Positions 18,241 through 25,821 of a stretch of 64,000 nt of DNA are shown here, piece after piece; position 1 is the stretch's first letter; every line of letters begins with the position of its first letter. Position numbers and translations under genes: made by a program. Below the pieces are notes generated by a model. That model did no database searches, was not told the origin of the DNA, and saw only the letters and a program-made list of their open reading frames with translations. Source of the stretch: UBA6398 sp963644855 (GTDB lineage: Bacteria > Bacteroidota > Bacteroidia > Bacteroidales > Bacteroidaceae); NCBI GenBank assembly GCA_963644855.1, contig CAVIQL010000013.1, positions 1-64,000 of the forward strand, in the 5' to 3' direction.

Positions 18241-18306
18241 TTAGGTCCTACCTAATTTAAATTCCAAGGCTTCTAATTTAAATTAGAAGCCTTGGAATTT
18301 TTACCA
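18241..18306. repeat. 21-nt modular repeat with perfect 42-bp palindrome, locus F
   Basis: Three 21-base modules. The last two are exact reverse complements, making a perfect 42-bp palindrome at 18259-18300 (arms 18259-18279 and 18280-18300; inner sequence CCAAGGCTTCTAATTT and its complement). It lies between two convergent genes and could form a cruciform or serve as a two-way terminator. Confidence 0.9.
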
Positions 18307-18393
18307 TACGAAGTACCATTTTACCAGTAGCATTAATCACTTGAAAAGCAACAATAACAACTCGTTTTTCAAGCAACAGAGATTGACACAAAA

Positions 18394-19395
18394 TTATTTT
18401 CGCAAAACGTGTATATACTCAAGAGTTTCGGAAGCTTTGTGTTTACGCCTACAATCAGCATCCGACTTGAAACGTTTATAGACTTTGGTAACAAGCGAAT
18501 ACTTGCCATATTTTTCAAAAATGCTTTTAATGTCATCAAAATCCAACAATCCCTCGTTGTTGTAAGATAGAAATATATACTTGAACTTTGCACAGCCAAC
18601 CAAACGTTCAAGTTCCCGTCCCACTTCGCGCTGCATGCAATATTTTGAGCGATAATAATTGCGCATACCCGTTTTTCCTCGCGGAACAAAAGGCTTGTAT
18701 TCGGCTATAGTATTAAGCAAATGATAATTCGCCCCATATTGACGTTGATTATACGGAGGATCAAGATACAATATATCACCTTCGATTTTGTTTATCAAAC
18801 AATTTATGTCTTCTTGGCATACCACATTGTGCTGACAAGTAGTTTCAAAGCAAGCAGATTCAACAACCATCGGCTTCTGTGCCGAATGCTTCAACTTTTT
18901 AAGGTAAGCACCATAAACCGAAGCCGTGTTTGCCACTTTATCAGCACTCTCGAGCAAACTACATAGCAGAAAATAATACAAATCTTCGGATATTTCTCCC
19001 TCGTGTCTCCACTTTTCAATACACATTCTTACTGCATCAATCTTCTGCCCATTATTGTCTGAAAAATAAAGTCTTTCGCCACTTTCACCCTGGCAATAGT
19101 TCTTGAATATAAAGCCGTCAGTAACCAAAGGCAAGGCATTCAAACGAGCAATATACTCATCTTTGTTTGGCAAACCCAAGCAATTTCCGATATAGTTGCG
19201 ATTGAGAACAAAACTATAAAACTCACAATCGTTGGCAATAAGTTGTTTCACCCTTTTTTTGAATGCCCGTCCCACAATTCCCGTTCCCGCAAAACCATCA
19301 CACAATATTTTATCCGAAAGACTGCTACCAACTGTTTCACAAATTGTCGCCTCCAAAAACGGAAGCAATTTCAACTTAGAACCAATGTAATTCAT
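18394..19395 (-). CDS. DNA adenine methyltransferase, D12 class (modification subunit)
   Basis: 333 residues. N-terminal NYIGSKLKLL and FAGTGIVG (35-42) form the AdoMet-binding motif, and LDPPY (211-215) is the catalytic motif IV of N6-adenine methyltransferases. This order and the NYIGSK opening are typical of the D12 (Dam-like) class. The C-terminal part should carry target recognition. Its start overlaps the HNH nuclease stop by four bases, and a second methyltransferase lies at the head of the operon. Two methyltransferases with one nuclease usually means an asymmetric recognition sequence, each enzyme protecting one strand. The target is unknown. Last gene of the operon, convergent with the TonB receptor. 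Confidence 0.88.
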   Translation of the reverse strand: MNYIGSKLKLLPFLEATICETVGSSLSDKILCDGFAGTGIVGRAFKKRVKQLIANDCEFYSFVLNRNYIGNCLGLPNKDEYIARLNALPLVTDGFIFKNYCQGESGERLYFSDNNGQKIDAVRMCIEKWRHEGEISEDLYYFLLCSLLESADKVANTASVYGAYLKKLKHSAQKPMVVESACFETTCQHNVVCQEDINCLINKIEGDILYLDPPYNQRQYGANYHLLNTIAEYKPFVPRGKTGMRNYYRSKYCMQREVGRELERLVGCAKFKYIFLSYNNEGLLDFDDIKSIFEKYGKYSLVTKVYKRFKSDADCRRKHKASETLEYIHVLRK

Positions 19396-20078
19396 TCCCC
19401 TGCCTCCGGATATAATTTTTTCATAATATAACAGACAGTATGTTCTGAAGCCTCTTGGCTAATTCGCCGTGCACACTCCTTGCGATACTCCACGGGATCG
19501 TATTGATAACAACCCACACACCCAAGTTCAGAACTATATTTTTTCTCACCCTTATAGAAAGAAAACGGATTTCCCTTGATATTCTTCGCGTCCCAACGCA
19601 TATCGGTCTCTTTACAACGCTTGCAGATTTGCCGCTTCACGTCGTTCGCCGCTTTGCATAAGGGTTGAAAATCTTCTTTTCGCTGCGTTTGTGGATTTGA
19701 AACACGCCAATCGTCTTTACGCCCATCTTTATGGTCGATTTCTATCTGAGTGTTTTCAGAAGAACCATTAACCCCAAGCATTACACAGTTCTGCGTTTTT
19801 AAACTGTCTCGAATGTCTTTTCTTATTGTCTGATTAAATACCGGCTCTTTATTATATCCGTCCAAACGAATTGCGTCAATGCAATTTCCTTGAGTGCGTG
19901 TTTTATCAAACAATACTATATACCTGCGCGCAAGTGTAGAGCCGCGTCGAGCGAAATCACATCCATTCTGAAACATAAGGCACGCATACCGCCCTACAAA
20001 CTCTCTTTTTTCTACCCATCTTGAATGTCCGTTTTCGTCAGGTTGAGCCAATTCTAAAAACAAATCATACTTGCTCAT
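19392..20078 (-). CDS. HNH restriction endonuclease (probable type II/IIS)
   Basis: 228 residues. The HNH core is visible: IEIDHKDGR (112-120) supplies the first His, followed by SNPQTQRKEDFQPLC with the conserved Asn and Cys/Leu, then ANDVKRQICKRC. Two Cys pairs (152/155 and 187/190) probably bind a structural zinc. Position between two DNA methyltransferases, with four-base overlaps at both ends, identifies it as the restriction subunit. R.HphI and R.MnlI are known HNH-type type IIS enzymes with asymmetric targets, but family membership with either is not claimed. The N-terminal 90 residues probably carry DNA recognition. Composition is more AT-rich than the flanking genes, consistent with transfer. 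Confidence 0.82.
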   Translation of the reverse strand: MSKYDLFLELAQPDENGHSRWVEKREFVGRYACLMFQNGCDFARRGSTLARRYIVLFDKTRTQGNCIDAIRLDGYNKEPVFNQTIRKDIRDSLKTQNCVMLGVNGSSENTQIEIDHKDGRKDDWRVSNPQTQRKEDFQPLCKAANDVKRQICKRCKETDMRWDAKNIKGNPFSFYKGEKKYSSELGCVGCYQYDPVEYRKECARRISQEASEHTVCYIMKKLYPEAGE

Positions 20079-20869
20079 GGCTTAACCTTTTTGAAAACTA
20101 AGATATACTCATGCTTAAAAATATAATAGTCGCTACGCAAAGCACGATAGCGCCAAATATTTTGTGCACCTATTTTTCCACGGTTCCCATTGATATTCTT
20201 AACGATTATACCTTTTAGCTTTACATTAAAAGCTGATTTCACCGCCTCCATCAACTCAAATCCGAGCGGAACAACCTCGCTATGTTTATAAACATCTCCG
20301 ACTACGATTGCGAAATATCTGTCAACAGACAAATACTTAAGAACATTACGCATGGCAGATACAAATTTCTCCTTAAACAAATCAATATCCGAAAACATTG
20401 AAAGGTCGCAAGGATTGTCGGTAAACTTCACAATATCCATGTAAGGTGGATGAGCCATCACAAAATCCACATTGTTTCTTTGCAAATGCACCAGATTGTG
20501 CTCCATAGCCGTATCGAAATTCATTTCATCGGTTACATCGCAGTTGCTAATGCAATAGTTTACTTTTTCAGCACCTTGCATTTGAGCATGAACATAATCT
20601 ATAATCTCGCTGTTGATATCAAAACCGATAAAGTCGCGATTAAGACGTTCGCATTCAAAAAGTGTAGTGCCGCTACCCATAAACAAATCCAAAACAAGGT
20701 CGCTGGGATCTGTATAACGCCCTATAAGTTGGCGAGGAATTTGAGGCACAAAATTTCCATGGTAAACATTTGAATGCTTACCCGAATTGTCGCGGCTATC
20801 AATGAGCCATAGGCTGTCGGTATTGATTTCCGACAGCCGCCAATTGCTTAAATCTACAGACATATACAC
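20075..20869 (-). CDS. DNA methyltransferase (second modification subunit)
   Basis: 264 residues. FMGSGTT (63-69), within LDLFMGSGTTLFEC, is the AdoMet-binding motif. Catalytic motif IV reads HPPY (140-143) rather than DPPY or SPPY, so the amino-methylation chemistry (N6-adenine or N4-cytosine) cannot be fixed. The N-terminal VPQIPRQLIGRYTDP matches the segment that precedes motif I in N6/N4 methyltransferases. First gene of the restriction-modification operon; translation of the nuclease is coupled to it by a four-base overlap, so modification is made before restriction. A second in-frame Met two codons downstream is an alternative start. Confidence 0.82.
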   Translation of the reverse strand: MYMSVDLSNWRLSEINTDSLWLIDSRDNSGKHSNVYHGNFVPQIPRQLIGRYTDPSDLVLDLFMGSGTTLFECERLNRDFIGFDINSEIIDYVHAQMQGAEKVNYCISNCDVTDEMNFDTAMEHNLVHLQRNNVDFVMAHPPYMDIVKFTDNPCDLSMFSDIDLFKEKFVSAMRNVLKYLSVDRYFAIVVGDVYKHSEVVPLGFELMEAVKSAFNVKLKGIIVKNINGNRGKIGAQNIWRYRALRSDYYIFKHEYILVFKKVKP

Positions 20870-20924
20870 GCATAGCTTGTATGCGAAGCCACTTATCGGG
20901 AGCTGCGGGCTATTCTATGGACAC

Positions 20925-20954
20925 AAAAAAGCGCAGAAGTAACATATCTACGCT
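20925..20954 (-). terminator. Intrinsic terminator of the structured RNA
   Basis: Minus strand: AGCGTAGA pairs with TCTGCGCT (one G-U), nine-base loop, then TTTTTT. The stem shares three bases with the closing stem of the RNA. Confidence 0.75.
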
Positions 20955-21090
20955 CTGAGGTCCTAGGAATAACCCGCTAAAACAGATAAGTCACGCCTAC
21001 GCTATAGCGCAGACGTTTACTGACTTATTCGTGTTCTAGCTTTTTGAAATTTCCTAGGTTTCAGAGCTAACCGAATAAATAGCAAACGCT
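20925..21090 (-). ncRNA. Structured RNA, 6S-like (ssrS candidate)
   Basis: Read on the minus strand, this folds as one long interrupted hairpin. The closing stem is GCUCUGA with UCAGAGC plus CCUAGGAA with UUCCUAGG. A large internal bubble of about 20 bases per side follows, then an upper stem (AUAAGUCA with UGACUUAU) and an 8-bp terminal hairpin with loop UAUA (20995-21014). It ends in an 8-bp terminator stem (20930-20954) and six T. A rod with a central bubble is the hallmark of 6S RNA, which mimics an open promoter and binds RNA polymerase. The 5' end is uncertain; TAAATTTG boxes lie further upstream. It sits between the ZIP gene and the restriction operon. Confidence 0.5.
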
Positions 21091-21192
21091 AATTATATAA
21101 TCATCAAAATCACGAAGCATCGCTTTGCTCCGTTTTTCTTTATGCAAATTTACATGATTTCAAGATTACCACAGTTCTAATGCCGCAATTTT

Positions 21193-21960
21193 TCAACCAA
21201 GAAGCACATCAAGCGTCATCATTAGAGCAAAACCAATGGCAAAACCCACCGTAGAGAGATTGGAATGCTTTCCTTCTGACGCTTCGGGTATAAGTTCTTC
21301 AATCACTACGTAAAGCATTGCACCAGCTGCGAAAGCGAGTAGATAAGGTAGCACTGGTTTTACCGCCGATGCGAGAAAGATTATCAGCAAAGCTCCTATC
21401 GGTTCTACGATACCGCTTAGCGTTCCCATAACAAACGATTTGATTTTACTGCCACCCGCAGCTTTCATCGGCATAGAGATTATCGCTCCTTCGGGAATGT
21501 TTTGTATAGCAATGCCGAGCGACATGGCAAGAACTCCTGTCGTAGTAATCCATTCGCCATGCTGCATTGCGCCAGCCACAACCACTCCTACAGCCATACC
21601 TTCGGGAAAATTGTGGATTGTAACGGCGAGCGCAAGCATTGCAGACTTTGAAAGATGAGCCTTGACGCCTTCGGGCTTATCGGAACCTATATGAAGATGC
21701 GGAGTAAGCGTATCAATGAGAAGCAAAAAGCCCATGCCACAGACAAAGCCTACTACTGCCGGAACAACACGCAACTTACTTTCGCCGCCAAGTTCCATAC
21801 TCGGAATGAGAAGCGACCACACCGAGGCGGCAACCATTACTCCGGAAGCAAAGCCCAACAATGATTTCTGTATGCCTGTTGACATTTGGTCTTTCATCAG
21901 AAAAACAAACGCAGAACCAAGCATCGTGCCGAGAAAAGGTATGAGAAGAGCCCAAAACAT
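21193..21960 (-). CDS. ZIP-family divalent metal transporter
   Basis: 255 residues with about eight membrane segments. The two ZIP signature helices are clear: HNFPEG (near residue 117) and QNIPEG (near 153), whose His, Asn and Glu line the metal path. A short His-containing cytoplasmic loop (TPHLHIG) sits between segments three and four. The family imports zinc, iron or manganese into the cytoplasm, and the closest well-known relative in layout is ZupT. It is a single gene on the minus strand with its own promoter at 22012. Metal preference is not readable. Confidence 0.9.
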   Translation of the reverse strand: MFWALLIPFLGTMLGSAFVFLMKDQMSTGIQKSLLGFASGVMVAASVWSLLIPSMELGGESKLRVVPAVVGFVCGMGFLLLIDTLTPHLHIGSDKPEGVKAHLSKSAMLALAVTIHNFPEGMAVGVVVAGAMQHGEWITTTGVLAMSLGIAIQNIPEGAIISMPMKAAGGSKIKSFVMGTLSGIVEPIGALLIIFLASAVKPVLPYLLAFAAGAMLYVVIEELIPEASEGKHSNLSTVGFAIGFALMMTLDVLLG

Positions 21961-22011
21961 ATCGTGTAATATTAATAAATAGCGGTAAAATTAGTAAGGT
22001 GTTCTACTTTG

Positions 22012-22019
22012 CAAAGATA
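22012..22019 (-). promoter_or_regulatory. Promoter -7 box for the ZIP gene
   Basis: Minus strand TATCTTTG matches TAnnTTTG, about 50 bases before the start codon. Confidence 0.55.
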
Positions 22020-22047
22020 TGAAATAGTTGCGATGACAAAAGCAAGC

Positions 22048-22077
22048 GAGGCGCACCAATTGTATTTGGTGCGCCTC
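22048..22077 (-). terminator. Hairpin after the DUF1080 gene
   Basis: Perfect 12-bp arms (GAGGCGCACCAA, complement at 22066-22077) with a six-base loop. On the minus strand it is followed by a broken T-rich stretch, so it is probably the terminator of the DUF1080 gene. Confidence 0.65.
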
Positions 22078-22114
22078 ACAACTTTATGGTATTTTTCCTT
22101 TTTACAGGGGAGAA

Positions 22115-22915
22115 TTATTTCAGCAAATCAGCAGGTATTTTATCGATAGGCTGTATTTCAACCGACTTAACAAACAGTTCCGAACCTTCAGACTGCAATT
22201 GCAAGCAGCCACCCGTAAGCGGATTTTTCTTGTCGGCAACAGTTGTAGTGATATTGCTTGTGCGAAGAGTTACAACCCCGTTTACTACATGCACTGTTTG
22301 TTGTCCTACGCAATATATCTCGATGGTATTCCATTGTCCTACCTCGTTTTCTGCATCAGAGCCGTGCACAATCATACGACGCTCAACAGATTTTCCGAAT
22401 TCAAGGTTCTCTCCTCCATTCTTATATGCATAGTTTTCTCCTTGTTTCTCTACGTCTGCATTAAGATTGATGTCTTCGCCAATCATATAGAGTCCGCCCA
22501 TATTTCCATGCTGCAATTGGCATTCTATACACGACTTCCATGTTCCGAAACCCGCACCAAAAGGTCCGTGTCCGTAATATAAAAAGCCGCAGTTGAGTTC
22601 TTTTGTGATTTTTGTGCCCCACTTCATCACCAATTTTGCGTGGAAATTTTGGAAGGTGTCTTTTGTGGCAAGCGAGCCAAAGACTTCGCCCGAAATACGG
22701 ATTACTTTTTGTCCGTCCATATCCACCACCGAGAAAACATTGTCGGGAGTGGCTGTTTTTGCAAGGTCTTCGTGTCCCTCGAATGCCGGACCGATAAATT
22801 TATCCCAGTTATCAAGATTTTTGCCATTGAAGAGTTGGGTCCATTGTTCTTCTTTTTGGCTGCAAGATGTGAGCAAAAGGCAAAGCATGCCTATAAGTGC
22901 TGTTATTTTTTTCAT
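22115..22915 (-). CDS. DUF1080 (3-keto-disaccharide hydrolase-like) lipoprotein
   Basis: 266 residues with a lipoprotein signal: MKKITALIGMLCLLLTSC, lipidated Cys18. The mature part matches the DUF1080 concanavalin-like fold: QLFNGKNLDNW near the N-terminus, NCGFLYYGHG, a Cys-containing IECQLQHG segment, EVGQWNTIEIYC and a C-terminal GGCLQLQSEGSE. Members of this family include 3-keto-disaccharide hydrolases, so a glycan-processing role at the outer membrane or periplasmic face is plausible. It lies next to a ROK sugar kinase on the same strand, 106 bases downstream of it. Confidence 0.82.
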   Translation of the reverse strand: MKKITALIGMLCLLLTSCSQKEEQWTQLFNGKNLDNWDKFIGPAFEGHEDLAKTATPDNVFSVVDMDGQKVIRISGEVFGSLATKDTFQNFHAKLVMKWGTKITKELNCGFLYYGHGPFGAGFGTWKSCIECQLQHGNMGGLYMIGEDINLNADVEKQGENYAYKNGGENLEFGKSVERRMIVHGSDAENEVGQWNTIEIYCVGQQTVHVVNGVVTLRTSNITTTVADKKNPLTGGCLQLQSEGSELFVKSVEIQPIDKIPADLLK

Positions 22916-23021
22916 GAATGTAGAATTTTTGTTGGTTTATTCGTTGTCTCAATTGTATATATGGAAACAGGTGCAGCAAAAACTTTTTTCTGCCGCACCT
23001 TTCCATACCAATATTAAAATA

Positions 23022-24017
23022 TTACAATTCTGCTTCCACCGAAACGCTTTGCTGAGGATTGTCCCAACCCAAAGCACTTGCCCCAAGAACGGCAGTTTCA
23101 CTGTCTTTCAAACCGGAGAAAAGTAGTTTTGCTTTTCCTTTATACACGCTCAGCACATGTTCGTCGTATGCTTTTTGCAGAGGCTTCATCAATAAATCGC
23201 CAGCCTTGGTAAGTCCGCCCATGAAGATGAATGCTTCGGGAGAGCAGAACAGTGCGAAATTAGCGCAAGCTTCGCCAAGCATGCTTCCTGTTACTTCGAA
23301 TATTTCCTTTGCCAGTTCATCGCCTGCTACTGCTGCTTTGTAAACGTCGAACGAAGTGATATCTTCGGCGGGCATATCGCGCAACATTGACGGGGTGTCT
23401 CTTTTGTCGAGGTATTCGCGTGCTGTGCGAGCCACACCAGTTGCAGAGCAATAAGTTTCAAGGCAACCGCGACGTCCGCAACCACAAATTCTTCCGTTGG
23501 GAATTACTGTGAGGTGTCCGAGCTCGCCTGCCAATCCGTCGCAACCCAATACGAGTTGTCCGTTGATATATATGCCGCTACCCACACCTGTTCCGAGAGT
23601 AATCATCACGAAGTTTTTCATTCCGCGAGCCACTCCGTAGGTAAATTCACCCACTGCTGCTGCGTTGGCATCGTTTGTTACGATAACGGGAACGCCGAGT
23701 GCTTCTTCAAACTTCTTTGCTATGGGCACAACGCCTTGCCATTTCAAGTTGGCAGCATATTCTATTGTACCGTTGTAGTAATTGCCGTTGGGCGCACCTA
23801 TTCCGAGGGCTTTGATTTTCTCTATTCCGCCCACGGTGTCGATAATTGGCATCAAGGCTTCGGTCGATGCTTTCACATAGTCGTCAAAGTCGGGGTAAGC
23901 CTGAGTTTTGATTGCGGTGGTTGCAACTATGTTGCCACGGGCATCAACGATGCCGAATACGGAGTTAGTTCCTCCCAAATCAAGACCTATTACATAGGGT
24001 TTTGTTATTTCGTCCAT
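23022..24017 (-). CDS. ROK-family sugar kinase (glucokinase-like)
   Basis: 331 residues. The phosphate-binding loop GLDLGGTN is at 11-18, the catalytic Asp116 lies in TNDANAA, and the ROK zinc site is complete: His168 in ELGH plus the CGCGRRGC cluster (Cys178, 180, 185). An additional ATP-binding LGTGVGSG is at 141-148. The family phosphorylates glucose or amino sugars with ATP in the cytoplasm; GAPN and the EAANLKW-like segment fit glucokinase. There is no N-terminal helix-turn-helix, so it is an enzyme rather than a ROK repressor. It has its own -7 box at 24060. A downstream DUF1080 lipoprotein may share the sugar context. Confidence 0.88.
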   Translation of the reverse strand: MDEITKPYVIGLDLGGTNSVFGIVDARGNIVATTAIKTQAYPDFDDYVKASTEALMPIIDTVGGIEKIKALGIGAPNGNYYNGTIEYAANLKWQGVVPIAKKFEEALGVPVIVTNDANAAAVGEFTYGVARGMKNFVMITLGTGVGSGIYINGQLVLGCDGLAGELGHLTVIPNGRICGCGRRGCLETYCSATGVARTAREYLDKRDTPSMLRDMPAEDITSFDVYKAAVAGDELAKEIFEVTGSMLGEACANFALFCSPEAFIFMGGLTKAGDLLMKPLQKAYDEHVLSVYKGKAKLLFSGLKDSETAVLGASALGWDNPQQSVSVEAEL

Positions 24018-24059
24018 GGTTAATTTGTATTTTAATTGTTATCTGTATTGTAGATGTTA

Positions 24060-24067
24060 CAAATTTA
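24060..24067 (-). promoter_or_regulatory. Promoter -7 box for the ROK kinase
   Basis: Minus strand TAAATTTG matches TAnnTTTG, 43 bases before the start codon. Confidence 0.55.
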
Positions 24068-24228
24068 GCGATAATTTATTTCCACACAACCTTTGTGCAT
24101 ACATTTTTCTGTAATTTGTGCAATAAAAATGCCACGGGCCGCGAATTTCGTATTTACCACTATGTTTCGGACTATTTGAGAGGAAATAAAACCGATGTTG
24201 ATTGCCGTTTTCACGATACGCCGTAACG

Positions 24229-24313
24229 CAAAAATAATAACCGATATTATTTAAAAAATATCAGACATTGTTTAAAAAATATCGGTTATCAGAAAAACGA
24301 TAAGCCATGTAGT
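24229..24313. repeat. 21-nt modular repeat, locus G
   Basis: Four modules (cores ATAACCGATATTA, ATATCAGACATTG, ATATCGGTTATC and a divergent fourth). Bases 24271-24312 match 15094-15135 exactly in inverted orientation. On each strand the shared segment begins about 70-80 bases after the stop of the upstream gene. The rest of the 366-base gap (24068-24228) shows nothing recognisable. Confidence 0.85.
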
Positions 24314-24383
24314 TTTTAGCGCCTTTCGCAAGCGTCAAAAAACATGGGATTTTCGGGGGAAAAACAAAGGCTACAAAAAGGAA

Positions 24384-25355
24384 TTATTGCCTTTTACTGG
24401 GCAGAATATTCCACACCGCACGCCAAAGACGGTTTGCCGCCAAACCGATAATTGTTCCACCGGCAAATGCAACGAGAAACACGCACAAAACTTCGGCTAT
24501 GGTGTATCCGTCTTTAAGATTGTAGATAATAGAATAGTGGAACAGAAAAACGCAAAACGTTCCCGAAGCTATTATATTGACTATGCGGCTGCGAATTTTG
24601 ATTTTCGAGAAAAACATAAACAATCCGCACGATGCCAAGAGTATTTGCGGGCTGTTGTAAGCGAATGCCGTGAAACCAGGAGCCACAAGCAGCGAAACGA
24701 TATATGCTGTCAGACTTGCAACAACATATACCCCGAATGCCGTTAAGGCATTACACGGCAACGAAATTCGGCGAAAAAACTGCCCAAAGATATATAAGCT
24801 TATAAATTGAAAGAGATTGTAGCCCGTAGAATTCACAGGAGTAATACTAAATGCGTAGGCATAGAAATTGAGTGCCGCAACCACTGCAGTCCATACCGCA
24901 AGTTCTTTTTGCGAAGCGTTTGCCGTGGCTTTGTTGAGTATCGGTGCCACAAGCATAAGCCCTATGTATGACGGCACAAACCAATTGCTGTCATCAAAAA
25001 CGGGAATTATGCGATGAATAGCGTAGCGAAGGTTGAAGAAATGGCTTATGCCCTCAATCGAAGCGAGCATTGTTTCAACCAAAGCAACGAAAAGTATTGT
25101 GAAAACAAACTTGCAAAACCTCGAAGCTCTAAGTTTTATTCCGAAATACCCCGAAATCAGAATAAAACAGTTCACTCCACACACAAGAAACGAGTTTGCA
25201 AATTCTCCGCCGCATCTCCCCGCATGGAAATAGTCAACCTTTCCCGTGGCAATAAGGAAATGATGAGCAACAATAAATATCATTGCCACAATACGCAGCA
25301 ATTCAAAATTGGAATCCCTTGCAGTTTGCGCCAAGTCGTTCGACATTCTGCTCAT
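24384..25355 (-). CDS. Acyltransferase family 3 membrane protein
   Basis: 323 residues, about ten membrane segments. The opening FELLRIVAMIFIVAHHF with its conserved Arg and His pair is the signature of acyltransferase-3 proteins (OatA/NolL-like), which O-acetylate or O-succinylate polysaccharides, lipid A or peptidoglycan at the membrane. Later conserved features include FILISGYFG (near residue 60) and NWFVPSYIGLMLVAPI (near 124). It is the last gene of a four-gene minus-strand operon headed by the DedA protein, with gaps of only three to nine bases. The acceptor is unknown. A second Met four codons in is an alternative start. Confidence 0.85.
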   Translation of the reverse strand: MSRMSNDLAQTARDSNFELLRIVAMIFIVAHHFLIATGKVDYFHAGRCGGEFANSFLVCGVNCFILISGYFGIKLRASRFCKFVFTILFVALVETMLASIEGISHFFNLRYAIHRIIPVFDDSNWFVPSYIGLMLVAPILNKATANASQKELAVWTAVVAALNFYAYAFSITPVNSTGYNLFQFISLYIFGQFFRRISLPCNALTAFGVYVVASLTAYIVSLLVAPGFTAFAYNSPQILLASCGLFMFFSKIKIRSRIVNIIASGTFCVFLFHYSIIYNLKDGYTIAEVLCVFLVAFAGGTIIGLAANRLWRAVWNILPSKRQ

Positions 25356-25364
25356 GACGCCTGG

Positions 25365-25610
25365 CTACATCATGCTTTCAAGCCTTGCCACGGCATTGTC
25401 AATATCCGTTGCAAAACTATCGTGGCTCATCAAAAAATCACGCTTTCCGCACGAAATCTCGCGGTAAAGTTCCGCGCTCATCTTCTCCACATACGACGCA
25501 ATGGCGTATTCTATATCATCTCGCTGCGACGATATGCAAGAATGCACGTACACACGTTGTTTTTGATGAAAAAAACTATACGCGGTTTCTATTGCATCTT
25601 TCGTAATCAT
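25365..25610 (-). CDS. Small protein of unknown function (81 aa)
   Basis: I do not recognise a family. Starting at the ATG at 25610, four bases after the upstream stop, it encodes 81 residues. The frame can be extended six codons into the preceding gene, but the internal ATG is better spaced. The sequence is helical, with a central region IEYAIASYVEKMSAELYREI and an acidic C-terminal helix (HDSFATDIDNAVARLE). It has no signal peptide or membrane segment, so it is cytoplasmic. It sits between a DUF4250 gene and an acyltransferase gene with near-zero spacing, so it is co-transcribed and probably translated. Confidence 0.65.
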   Translation of the reverse strand: MITKDAIETAYSFFHQKQRVYVHSCISSQRDDIEYAIASYVEKMSAELYREISCGKRDFLMSHDSFATDIDNAVARLESMM

Positions 25611-25614
25611 AGGT

Positions 25615-25818
25615 CTACGCCTCGTCAAACCCTATGGGACGTATCTGTTTTTGCTCCTCGCAATAAACATAACCGTTTTTGCCAAGAAAATCCTTCACAT
25701 CTTCGGGATTTCGATTGAAGCAATTACACAATTCTTCGAATGTATCATACTCGTTGTCTCTTAACAACATGTTTACACTCGATACCAAAATAGCAGGGTC
25801 GCTTGGAAGATGGTCCAT
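25615..25818 (-). CDS. DUF4250 small protein
   Basis: 67 residues matching DUF4250: a first helix after LPSDPAILVSSVNMLLRD, the segment FEELCNCFNRNPEDVKDFL, and a C-terminal GYVYCEEQKQI. The layout looks like a compact helical domain similar in outline to a winged-helix or HTH half, but function is not established for the family. It follows the DedA stop by three bases and precedes the 81-aa protein by four, so it is part of one operon. Confidence 0.75.
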   Translation of the reverse strand: MDHLPSDPAILVSSVNMLLRDNEYDTFEELCNCFNRNPEDVKDFLGKNGYVYCEEQKQIRPIGFDEA

Positions 25819-25821
25819 AAT

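Noticed and set aside
20870..21192. Structured RNA read from the plus strand
   Set aside because: The hairpins would form on either strand, but only the minus strand has a terminator stem followed by a T-run.
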